22,083 nucleotides of DNA from NCBI RefSeq assembly GCF_947378715.1, contig NZ_CANCLE010000056.1:1-22083 (forward strand), written 5' to 3'. The position numbers were made by a program, and so were the translations under genes. The notes below the pieces were generated by a model. That model was given only the letters and a program-made list of their open reading frames with translations. It did not search any database and had not been told where the DNA came from. Positions 7,805 to 14,253 of this stretch are shown here, piece after piece (the stretch's first letter is position 1; every line of letters begins with the position of its first letter). This DNA comes from Phenylobacterium aquaticum (GTDB lineage Bacteria; Pseudomonadota; Alphaproteobacteria; Caulobacterales; Caulobacteraceae).

Positions 7805-8109
7805 CCCGGCTTCTTCACCGAGCGGGCGCGCAGCCGGGCCGGCGGCGGATCGGCGCGGAAGTCGCCGGCGATCCCCACCCGGGCGTTGCAATTGGGGCAA
7901 CGCACGACCTCGTCATCCGGCCCCTCGGCCGGCGGATCGAAGCCCTTGCCGCAGGGCTTGCACTTCCAGCCGAAGCTGGGGGCCGGCGGCGGCGGTGGCG
8001 GAGCGGCCTTGGCCGGCGCCCGCTTCTTGCCGAACAGCTCTTCGGCCGTCTTCGGCGCAATTCCCGACTTCAGGGTCAGGATCCGGCGGCGGGGTGGCTC
8101 GGTCGTCAT
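7801..8109 (-). CDS. Small zinc-ribbon protein of unknown function
   Basis: A 102-residue, proline-rich basic protein. The visible features are an N-terminal PRRRILTLKSG segment, a run of prolines at 37-42, and a zinc-ribbon-like Cys4 set: C50-x2-C53 and C71-x2-C74 separated by an acidic stretch. This arrangement suggests one bound zinc and a nucleic-acid or protein-binding adaptor. I cannot name the family. The start at 8109 has only a weak ribosome site. It lies 142 bases downstream of the universal stress gene on the same strand, behind a hairpin, so it is probably transcribed separately. Its stop overlaps that of the DUF1295 gene. Confidence 0.75.
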   Translation of the reverse strand: MTTEPPRRRILTLKSGIAPKTAEELFGKKRAPAKAAPPPPPPAPSFGWKCKPCGKGFDPPAEGPDDEVVRCPNCNARVGIAGDFRADPPPARLRARSVKKPG

Positions 8110-8163
8110 GGCCTAACTGGGCTGAATACGGGCGACGCGGTCAAGCGTCTTTGAGAAGCACAA

Positions 8164-8186
8164 GCGCCCTCCAACCGGAAGGGCGC
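8164..8186 (-). terminator. Hairpin downstream of the universal stress protein gene
   Basis: GCGCCCT at 8164-8170 pairs perfectly with AGGGCGC at 8180-8186 across nine bases, 65 bases past the stop of the universal stress gene. On the minus strand it is followed by the moderately T-rich TTGTGCTTCTC, a plausible intrinsic terminator for the ATPase/protease/stress-protein transcripts. Confidence 0.55.
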
Positions 8187-8251
8187 AGATCAATCAACCG
8201 CAAACAACCGCTGGCCGGCCGAATTCGACCAAGTGCGACGCAACGTCCCCA

Positions 8252-9088
8252 TCAATGGGACAGGAACAGCGGACAGGGCGGCGCGGCCAGGAGATCATTG
8301 CTGACCCCGCCCAGGATCAGTTCGGCGAGTCGCGAGCGACCAAACAACCCCATGACCACCAGGTCGGCGCCCAGGGTCTTGACCTGATGGCGCAGGACAT
8401 CGGCCGCCGAGGCGTCGTCGCTGGAGTCGCGGATGATGTTGGGGGTGACGCCGTGGCGCTCCAGGTGGCGTTGCAACAGGCCCTCGGGCCCGCCCAGACC
8501 GCCGTGCGAGACGATCAGCACATGCACCGCGTCGGCCTCGCGGATGAAGGGCCAGGCGTCATGCAGGGCGCGGGCGGCCTCGCGGCTGCCGTTCCAGCCG
8601 ATCAGGATGTTGCGGCCGACCAAGCCGGCCGGCGGGTCGTCCGGCGTCACCAGCACCGGCCCGCCGCTGGCCAGGGCCAGGCTGGCGGCGGAGTGGCGGT
8701 TCTGACCCATGCTGGCGGTGGCCGAGACCGGGAAGACGGTCAGGTCGGCGCGGCGCGCGCAATCGACCAGGTCAGTGGGCGCGTCCCCCTCGATCGGCAG
8801 CCATTCGGAACTGGCGCCTGTCTCGGCGGCGGCGGCCTCGAAGACCATGCGCGCCGCCTCGCCCGCCTTGTCGACGGCCTTGAGATGCTCCTTGAGCAGG
8901 CTGTCGATCATGTCTGGCGACATGCCGCTGAGCGACTCGGCGGCCATGTACTGGTGGAGGAACTGGCTCTTGAGGAACACCCCGGTCAGGTGCGCCTCGA
9001 AGCGTCCGGCCAGGCCGGCGGCGAACCGGGCCCGGGCGCGGGAGACCGGGGTCTCATCGATCTGAACCAGGATGTCGCGGTAGGTCAT
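8252..9088 (-). CDS. Universal stress protein, tandem Usp domains
   Basis: A 278-residue cytoplasmic protein with two Usp modules. The first begins TYRDILVQIDETPVSRARA (residues 2-20). The second starts about 150 with NILIGWNGSREAARALHDAW and ends with the nucleotide-binding loop GLFGRSRLAELILGGVS, a G-x2-G-x9-G pattern. The first module lacks such a loop (it reads FPVSATASMGQN), so probably only the second binds ATP. Tandem Usp proteins accumulate in growth arrest and oxygen limitation. Start: ATG 9088, because AAGGAG (minus strand, 9095-9100) sits six bases ahead; an upstream ATG at 9112 would put that site inside the gene. An FNR/FixK-type palindrome lies 51 bases upstream of the start. 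It is the last of three same-strand genes with similar boxes. Confidence 0.92.
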   Translation of the reverse strand: MTYRDILVQIDETPVSRARARFAAGLAGRFEAHLTGVFLKSQFLHQYMAAESLSGMSPDMIDSLLKEHLKAVDKAGEAARMVFEAAAAETGASSEWLPIEGDAPTDLVDCARRADLTVFPVSATASMGQNRHSAASLALASGGPVLVTPDDPPAGLVGRNILIGWNGSREAARALHDAWPFIREADAVHVLIVSHGGLGGPEGLLQRHLERHGVTPNIIRDSSDDASAADVLRHQVKTLGADLVVMGLFGRSRLAELILGGVSNDLLAAPPCPLFLSH

Positions 9089-9138
9089 GGCGTGCTCCTT
9101 CTGAGCCGACATTGGACGCCCTTTGGCGGCCGCGCGCC

Positions 9139-9152
9139 TTGACCGGGATCAA
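9139..9152 (-). promoter_or_regulatory. FNR/FixK-type box for the universal stress protein gene
   Basis: On the minus strand it reads TTGATCCCGGTCAA, matching TTGAT-N4-ATCAA with one change (G for A). Its centre is 57.5 bases before ATG 9088. A class II site centred at -41.5 predicts transcription from about 9104 and a 16-base leader just holding the AAGGAG ribosome site. The box overlaps the last codons of the upstream protease gene. Confidence 0.72.
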
Positions 9153-9919
9153 CCCTCACGGGCGGCCTCAACCCCGCCGGCCGATCCGCGCCTCAGCGAC
9201 GCCCGCTCGGCGCGTCCCGAGGCGCGCAGGAACCAGCCCATGATGACCCACCACAGGCCGCCGGCGACCTCGCCGCGGACCGCCACGACCAGGCCGGCGC
9301 CCATCAGCAGCAGCGCCAGCCCCTCGCTGATCGCCAGGGCGGTGCGGGTCGCGGTGTCCTGGCGCCGAAGGACCAGCCACAGCAGGGCCCGCAGCACCCG
9401 GCCTCCGTCCAGGGGAAAGGCCGGAGCCAGGTTGAACACCGCCAGGATGATGTTCAGCCCCGCCAGATAGGTCACCGCGTTGATCACGATCACACTGGCG
9501 CCCATGGCGTGCAGCGCGCCGGCCACGACCGCCAAGACCAGGCCGAACACCAGGCTGAAGGCCGGCCCGGCAATGGCCATGGCCAGTTCGCTCAAGGGTG
9601 TGTGGGGCTCGTCCCGCAGCTCGGCGACCCCGCCGAAGAAGAACAGGGTGATGCGGTCGATCCGCATGCCGAACGCCCGGCCGACCAGGGTATGGGACAG
9701 CTCATGCAGGACGATCGACACCGCCAGCCCCAGGACGGCGATCACCGCCATGGCCAGATAGGACTGGGGCGGCAGGCCGGCATAGAGCTGTGGGAAAGCG
9801 CCCGAGGCCAGGGAACTGCCGATCAGCAGGGCCGCGACCAGCCAGCTCAGATTGATCCGGATCTCGACCCCGAACAGATGCAGCCCGCCCCGGCGCGGCC
9901 GGGCTTCGATCGCGCTCAT
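9149..9919 (-). CDS. M50 family (site-2-type) intramembrane metalloprotease without CBS domains
   Basis: A 256-residue polytopic membrane protease. The zinc motif HELSH is at residues 72-76 and the third-ligand motif is in NLAPAFPLDGGR (LDG at 170-172, Asp171). About six hydrophobic segments surround them. N-terminal LFGVEIRINLSW is typical of the Rip3/SpoIVFB-like M50B group. Many relatives with this architecture carry a C-terminal CBS pair and run to about 370 residues; here the protein ends in a short Arg/Ala-rich tail, so that regulatory module is absent. Expected to cut membrane-embedded regulators or signal-peptide remnants; the substrate is unknown. ATG 9919 is backed by AGGAGT five bases ahead. 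It is clustered with a universal stress protein and a P-type ATPase, each with an FNR-like box. Confidence 0.9.
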   Translation of the reverse strand: MSAIEARPRRGGLHLFGVEIRINLSWLVAALLIGSSLASGAFPQLYAGLPPQSYLAMAVIAVLGLAVSIVLHELSHTLVGRAFGMRIDRITLFFFGGVAELRDEPHTPLSELAMAIAGPAFSLVFGLVLAVVAGALHAMGASVIVINAVTYLAGLNIILAVFNLAPAFPLDGGRVLRALLWLVLRRQDTATRTALAISEGLALLLMGAGLVVAVRGEVAGGLWWVIMGWFLRASGRAERASLRRGSAGGVEAAREG

Positions 9920-9970
9920 GGCGGACTCCTGTTGACCGCCCAGGTCTGGCCCAGACGGGCGCGGCGCGCC

Positions 9971-9984
9971 TTGCGCCAGGTCAA
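9971..9984 (-). promoter_or_regulatory. Probable FNR/FixK-type box for the M50 protease gene
   Basis: On the minus strand it reads TTGACCTGGCGCAA: a good left half (TTGAC) and a right half with one changed position (GCAA for TCAA). Its centre is 58 bases before the protease ATG, nearly the same placement as the box before the stress gene, and predicts a 17-base leader. It overlaps the end of the ATPase coding region. Confidence 0.55.
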
Positions 9985-12500
9985 GCCTTGGCGGGCTGCG
10001 GAAAGGCGAAGCGCTTCAGACCCTGGGCCGCCAGCAGATAGATCACCACGAACAGGCCGATGGTCGCCAGCACCGCGGGCCTGGGAACCACGAAGCCCAG
10101 GGGCGCCCCCAGCGGCGTGAAGGGCAGGATCACGGCCACGGCCAGGGCGCCCAGCGAGGTCGCCGTCAGCCAGGGATGCGGCAGGGCCTTCCACGGCAGG
10201 CCCCGGGTGCGGATCACGAAGATCACCAGAATCTGGGTGGCCATGGATTCCAGGAACCAGCCGGTGCGGAACTCCGCAGGCGCGGCGTGGAACACCAGGA
10301 GCAGGGCCGCGAAGGTCAGGAGGTCGAACACCGAGGACAGGGGCCCCATCACCGCCGAGAACCGGGCGATGGCCTTGAGGCTCCAGACCTGGGGATGGCG
10401 CAGGGCGGCGGGGCTGACATGGTCGAGCGGGATGCCGATCTCGGAGATGTCATAGAGCAGGTTGTTGAGCAGGATCTGGGTCGGCAGCATCGGCAGGAAG
10501 GGCAGGAACAGCGAGGCCACGCCCATCGACAGCATGTTGCCGATGTTGGAGCTGGCGCCCATGCGCACGTACTTCATGATGTTGATGAAGGTCCTGCGCC
10601 CCTCCTCCACCCCGTCGGCCACCACGGCCAGGTCGGAGTCCAGCAGGATCATGTCGGCCGCCGCCCGGGCCACGCCGGTCGCGCCTTCCACCGACAGGCC
10701 GACATCGGCGGTCTTCAGGCCCGGCGCGTCATTCACCCCGTCGCCCAGGTAGCCCACCACCTCGCCGCGCTCGCGGAACAGCCGCACGATGCGGGCCTTC
10801 TGGTCCGGCGACAGCCGCGCGAAGGCGTCGACCTGGTCCAGCTGAACCGCGAGGGCGGCGTTGGGCATGTCGGCGATGTCGGGGCCGGAGAGCACCCGCT
10901 CGGCGCGCAGCCCCACCAGTCCGGCCAGGCGGCGCACCACGATGGGATCGTCGCCGGACAGGATCTTGAGCTTCACCCCCGCCTCGGCCAGCCGCGCGAC
11001 GGCGGCCTTGGCCGTGGGCTTGATCGGGTCGGAGACCAGGCAGAAGCCTTCCAGGGTCAAGACCTTCTCGTCCCCGGTCGGCCCGCCCCAGTCCGCGCCC
11101 GACGCGATGGCGACGGCGCGGAAGCCCTCCTCCGCCCGCGCCTTGACCCGCCCGACCACAGAGGCCCGCAGGGCGTCGTCCATGGGCCTGAGGCCGCTGG
11201 CCGTGCGCACCGTGGTGCAACGGGCCATCACCGCCTCCGGCGCGCCCTTGACCAGGGTCAGCTCGCCGTCGGGGCCCTTGACCCGCACGGCGCCGACCCG
11301 GGCCTGATAGTCGAAAGGCCGTTGGCTGATCAGGCTCCAGCCCTCGGCGGCCTTGGGCTCGCCCTGCGCCAGGGCGGCGTCCAGCCCGCCGCGATCCCCG
11401 CCCAGGGTCGCGGCGATGGCGGCCAGCCGCGCCGGGCCGCGATCTTCCCCCCCGTCGGGATCGACCGAGCGGTCCAGCTGGATACGCGCCTCAGTCAGGG
11501 TGCCGGTCTTGTCCGTGCACAGCACCGTCATGGCGCCCAGGTCGTGAATGGCGGCCAGGCGCTTGACGATCACCTTGCGGGCCGCCAGCCGCATGGCCCC
11601 GCGCGACAGGGTCACGGTGGTGATCATCGGCAGCAGTTCGGGGGTCAAGCCCACGGCCAGCGCCACAGCGAACATCAAGGACTGCAGCACGGGCCGCCCC
11701 GCCACCACATGGGCGGTGAGGATCACCAGGGCCAGGGCCAGGGTCAGCCTCGCGATCAACAGGCCCAGGCCATGCAGGTCGCGCTCGAAGGCCGAGGGAC
11801 CTTCGGCCTCGGTCAGGATCGCGGCGGCCTCGCCGAACACCGTCGCGCGGCCGGTGCCGGCGACCAGGCCCGTGCCCTCGCCCGCCTGGACCACCGAGCC
11901 CCGGAACAAGGCGTTGGCCGCCTCGGCGGGAGATCGCGCGACGCTGTCGCCGGGGGCCTTGAGGACGGGATAGGGTTCGCCGGTCAGGGCCGCCTCGCTG
12001 GTCGACAAGGCGAAGCTGGCGATCAGGCGGATGTCGGCCGGGACGATGTCGCCGGTGCGCACGCGGACGATGTCGCCGGGGACCACCTCCGCCACGTCCA
12101 GGGCCAGGAAGACGCCGTCGCGCAGCACCTCGGCCGTCAGCGCCACCGCCTGGCGCAGGCTCTCGGCCGCCTTGAGCGCGCGACCCTCCTGGACGGTGTC
12201 GAGCCCGACGGAAATCAGGACGATGGTCAGGATGATGCTGGCGCCGGCCACGTCGCCCGTCGCCGCCGAGACAATGGCGGCGCAGACCAGGATCAGGGCC
12301 AGCGGCTCCAGCAGCCGGCGGCGGATGGCCTTCAGCTGGCCGAACCGCGCCGGCGGGGCGTCGAGATTGGGGCCGGACCGGACCAGGGCCTGGGCGGCCT
12401 CGGCGGTAGTCAGGCCCTCGGCGCGGGATCCCAGCCGGGCGTGCAGCGCCTCGATCGGCTCGGCCCAGAAGGGGGTGTCGGCGGCAGGGGTGGCGGTCAT
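9981..12500 (-). CDS. mgtA: Magnesium-translocating P-type ATPase (MgtA/MgtB type)
   Basis: An 839-residue inner-membrane P-type ATPase. Seen in order are an N-terminal cation-ATPase domain (TTAEAAQALVRSGPN), the actuator motif TGEP (173-176), the TM4 motif VGLTPELLP (283-291), and the phosphorylation site DKTGTLT with D330. KGAPE lies in the nucleotide domain (418-422), the hinge GDGVNDAP is at 586-593, and NNLLYDISEIGIPLDHV lies in the C-terminal membrane region. The TM4 and NLLYDIS motifs are those of P3B Mg2+ importers rather than Ca2+ or heavy-metal pumps. Length is close to the usual 850-900. No clear ribosome site precedes ATG 12500; the FNR-like box placement fits a leaderless mRNA. 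Role here is inferred: Mg2+ uptake or ion homeostasis in low oxygen or energy stress. No MgtC or Mg2+ riboswitch leader is visible. Confidence 0.9.
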   Translation of the reverse strand: MTATPAADTPFWAEPIEALHARLGSRAEGLTTAEAAQALVRSGPNLDAPPARFGQLKAIRRRLLEPLALILVCAAIVSAATGDVAGASIILTIVLISVGLDTVQEGRALKAAESLRQAVALTAEVLRDGVFLALDVAEVVPGDIVRVRTGDIVPADIRLIASFALSTSEAALTGEPYPVLKAPGDSVARSPAEAANALFRGSVVQAGEGTGLVAGTGRATVFGEAAAILTEAEGPSAFERDLHGLGLLIARLTLALALVILTAHVVAGRPVLQSLMFAVALAVGLTPELLPMITTVTLSRGAMRLAARKVIVKRLAAIHDLGAMTVLCTDKTGTLTEARIQLDRSVDPDGGEDRGPARLAAIAATLGGDRGGLDAALAQGEPKAAEGWSLISQRPFDYQARVGAVRVKGPDGELTLVKGAPEAVMARCTTVRTASGLRPMDDALRASVVGRVKARAEEGFRAVAIASGADWGGPTGDEKVLTLEGFCLVSDPIKPTAKAAVARLAEAGVKLKILSGDDPIVVRRLAGLVGLRAERVLSGPDIADMPNAALAVQLDQVDAFARLSPDQKARIVRLFRERGEVVGYLGDGVNDAPGLKTADVGLSVEGATGVARAAADMILLDSDLAVVADGVEEGRRTFINIMKYVRMGASSNIGNMLSMGVASLFLPFLPMLPTQILLNNLLYDISEIGIPLDHVSPAALRHPQVWSLKAIARFSAVMGPLSSVFDLLTFAALLLVFHAAPAEFRTGWFLESMATQILVIFVIRTRGLPWKALPHPWLTATSLGALAVAVILPFTPLGAPLGFVVPRPAVLATIGLFVVIYLLAAQGLKRFAFPQPAKA

Positions 12501-12533
12501 GGTTGCAGCATCGCCTAACCGCGCCGGATCGCC

Positions 12534-12547
12534 TTGACCCGGCTCAA
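12534..12547 (-). promoter_or_regulatory. FNR/FixK-type box for the P-type ATPase gene
   Basis: On the minus strand it reads TTGAGCCGGGTCAA, keeping TTGA-N6-TCAA perfectly. Its centre at 12540.5 lies 41.5 bases from position 12499, next to the A of the ATPase start codon at 12500. A standard class II activator position would therefore start transcription at the ATG itself. The remainder of the 12501-12583 gap contains no other recognisable signal. Confidence 0.7.
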
Positions 12548-12577
12548 CTTAGGGAACGCGCGAAACGTGCGGCGGTC

Positions 12578-12601
12578 GCGGCCCTAGCCTGCCAGGGCCG
12601 C
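12578..12601 (-). terminator. Hairpin across the hydrolase stop codon
   Basis: GCGGCCCT at 12578-12585 pairs perfectly with AGGGCCGC at 12594-12601 across an eight-base loop. It spans the hydrolase TAG (12584-12586). No T run follows on the minus strand, so it may be a weak terminator, or an mRNA 3'-end stabiliser separating the hydrolase transcript from the ATPase promoter. Confidence 0.4.
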
Positions 12602-13468
12602 TTCCAGCGTCTCGCGGACCAGGTCGGGACGCTCCATCGGCAGGAAGTGGGATGTGCCCGGCACGGTCTCGATGCGGATCCGGCCATCGGCGGTCAGGGC
12701 CTCGATATGGCCGTCGACCCGGCAGGTGGAGCCGTGCTCGGCCCGCAGGACGCGGATCGGGCAGCGCGAGGCGCCAAAAGCCCGGAAGCCCGCGCTGTCG
12801 GCGGTGGTGAAGTTGGAGGCCTCCCAGGCCCCCGAACAGGTCAGCTCGACCTCGCCGTCGGCCCGCGTCGCGAAACCGTCGGCGACATAGTCGACCAGGG
12901 CCGCCTCTGGCCAGGTCTTGAAGGCGCCCCGGCCACGATAGGCCTCGACCACCGCCGCGTGGCTGGGGAACACCGCCCGGCGGTTGCGAGCGCCCAGCGC
13001 CAGGGGCGAGCGCGCCATGTCCTCCGGCGGCGGCTGGGGGGTGTCGGGCGACATCACCACGGGGTCGAACAGCACCAGGCCGCGCACCCGCTCCGGCGCG
13101 CCGGCCGCGGCGATCAGGCTGGCGCAGCCGCCCATGGAGTGGCCCGACAATATGACGTTGGTCAGATCCTCCGCCGCCAGGGCCGCCATCAGGTCGTCGG
13201 CCAGGTCGCTCCAGGAGGTGCGGCCCTCGGTCTCGGTGGGCAGGCGCGAACGGCCATGGCCGCGCATGTCGATCATCAGCACCCGCCAGCGGTCGGCCAG
13301 GGGCGCCAGCAGGCTGCGATAGGTGCGGGCGTTGAAGCCGTTGGCGTGGCTGAAGACCAGGTCGATCGGCCGGTCAGCCGGGCCCATCTCATAGGCGGCC
13401 ATCTCACCGCCGCGACCGGGCAAGGCGATGACGCGGTCGCGCAGGCGCGGCTCCAGAACTTCAGACAT
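12584..13468 (-). CDS. Alpha/beta hydrolase
   Basis: A 294-residue alpha/beta-hydrolase-fold enzyme with no signal peptide. The oxyanion-side motif FSHANGFNA is at about 39-47, MRGHGRS at 68-74, the nucleophile elbow SGHSMGG has Ser111, and the catalytic His is in GTSHFLPME (His274). The acid is probably in LRAEHGST (Glu244) or nearby, not certain. HANGFNA replaces the common HGxP and is seen in a subgroup of proteobacterial hydrolases of unknown substrate, so esterase, lactonase or haloperoxidase-like activities remain open. Start: ATG 13468 (MSEVLEP); the frame extends 41 codons further up, but that extension runs across the start of the divergent gene and looks non-coding. Divergent from the heme-binding protein gene across 137 bases. 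Confidence 0.86.
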   Translation of the reverse strand: MSEVLEPRLRDRVIALPGRGGEMAAYEMGPADRPIDLVFSHANGFNARTYRSLLAPLADRWRVLMIDMRGHGRSRLPTETEGRTSWSDLADDLMAALAAEDLTNVILSGHSMGGCASLIAAAGAPERVRGLVLFDPVVMSPDTPQPPPEDMARSPLALGARNRRAVFPSHAAVVEAYRGRGAFKTWPEAALVDYVADGFATRADGEVELTCSGAWEASNFTTADSAGFRAFGASRCPIRVLRAEHGSTCRVDGHIEALTADGRIRIETVPGTSHFLPMERPDLVRETLEAALAG

Positions 13469-13542
13469 GCGTGTTTCCGCCCCCGACCTATGCCCTCGGC
13501 CATGGCGCCCAGCGGCGGCGGCGTCAACAGAGGACGTCGCGC

Positions 13543-13549
13543 TTGACGG
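13543..13549 (+). promoter_or_regulatory. Possible -35 element for the nitrobindin-like gene
   Basis: TTGACGG matches the Caulobacter sigma-73 -35 consensus TTGACGS exactly. GCAAACCC at 13566-13573 loosely resembles the -10 (GCTANAWC), but the 16-base spacer is longer than the usual 10-14. It lies 57 bases before the start codon. Confidence 0.28.
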
Positions 13550-13605
13550 CGCCGGCGGCGGCCCGGCAAACCCTGGAAGGTCGTCCCTCACCCCGTGGAG
13601 CCCCC

Positions 13606-14253
13606 ATGTCCGAGATCCCTGCCGACATCTTCAGCGAACAGGACGAGGTCGACACCGACACCCTGGCCAATCTCGGCCCGCTGCGTGGGCTGGCCGGGGT
13701 CTGGGAGGGGACCAAGGGGCTCGACGTGAACCCCTATTTCGACACCCCGCGCCGCCAAGTCTATGTCGAGCACATCGACTGTCAGCCGATCGATCCGCAG
13801 TCGAACGGGCCGCAGCTGCTCTATGGCCTGCGATACCACGTCCACATCGTGAAGCCCGGCGAGACCGAGACCTATCACGACCAGATCGGCTATTGGCTCT
13901 GGGAGCCGGCGACCGGGCTGATCATGCATTCCCTGACCATCCCGCGCGGCCAGGTCGTCCTGGCCATGGGTTCGGCCGCCGCCGACGCCACCAAGTTCGA
14001 GGTCGAGGCGATCCGCGGCTCGACCGAGAACGGCATCTGCTCGACCCCGTTCCTGGAGGCGGCGTTCCGCACCGACTCCTTCAAGATGAGCGTGACGATC
14101 CTGTCGGACGACAGCTGGTCCTATTTCGAGGACACGGTGCTGAAGGTGCGCGGCCAGGACGAGCCCTTCCACCACACCGACCGCAACACCCTGACCCGCG
14201 TCGCCCAGCCGACGCCCAACCCGCTGGCGCGGATCGACGGCCGGGCCGACTGA
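13606..14253 (+). CDS. Nitrobindin-like heme-binding beta-barrel protein
   Basis: A 215-residue soluble protein resembling the THAP4/nitrobindin heme-binding barrel family (formerly DUF1794). The opening GPLRGLAGVWEGTKGLDV (about 24-41) is the family's W-x-G lipocalin-like first strand. QIGYWLWEPATGLIMHSL and the barrel strands to about 200 follow. Family members bind ferric heme through a C-terminal His and react with NO or peroxynitrite. Two adjacent His in EPFHHTDRNTL (about 185-195) are the likely ligand candidates here. GTGGAG at 13595-13600, five bases before ATG 13606, supports the start. It is divergent from the hydrolase. Its TGA is followed immediately by the reversed stop of the RND gene. 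Confidence 0.75.
   Translation: MSEIPADIFSEQDEVDTDTLANLGPLRGLAGVWEGTKGLDVNPYFDTPRRQVYVEHIDCQPIDPQSNGPQLLYGLRYHVHIVKPGETETYHDQIGYWLWEPATGLIMHSLTIPRGQVVLAMGSAAADATKFEVEAIRGSTENGICSTPFLEAAFRTDSFKMSVTILSDDSWSYFEDTVLKVRGQDEPFHHTDRNTLTRVAQPTPNPLARIDGRAD

Noticed and set aside
11248..11261. FNR-like sequence TTGACCAGGGTCAG
   Set aside because: It lies deep inside the ATPase gene, encodes conserved residues just before KGAPE, misses the last base of the palindrome and has no gene start near it.
10176..12518. Long open frame on the plus strand opposite the ATPase
   Set aside because: Its translation is rich in Gly, His, Gln and Arg with no domain signature; it is the complement of a well-supported P-type ATPase and results from high-GC codon use.
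12501..12583. Possible Mg2+ riboswitch ahead of the Mg2+ ATPase
   Set aside because: The gap is only 83 bases and contains the FNR-like box; there is no room for a structured leader or a leader peptide.
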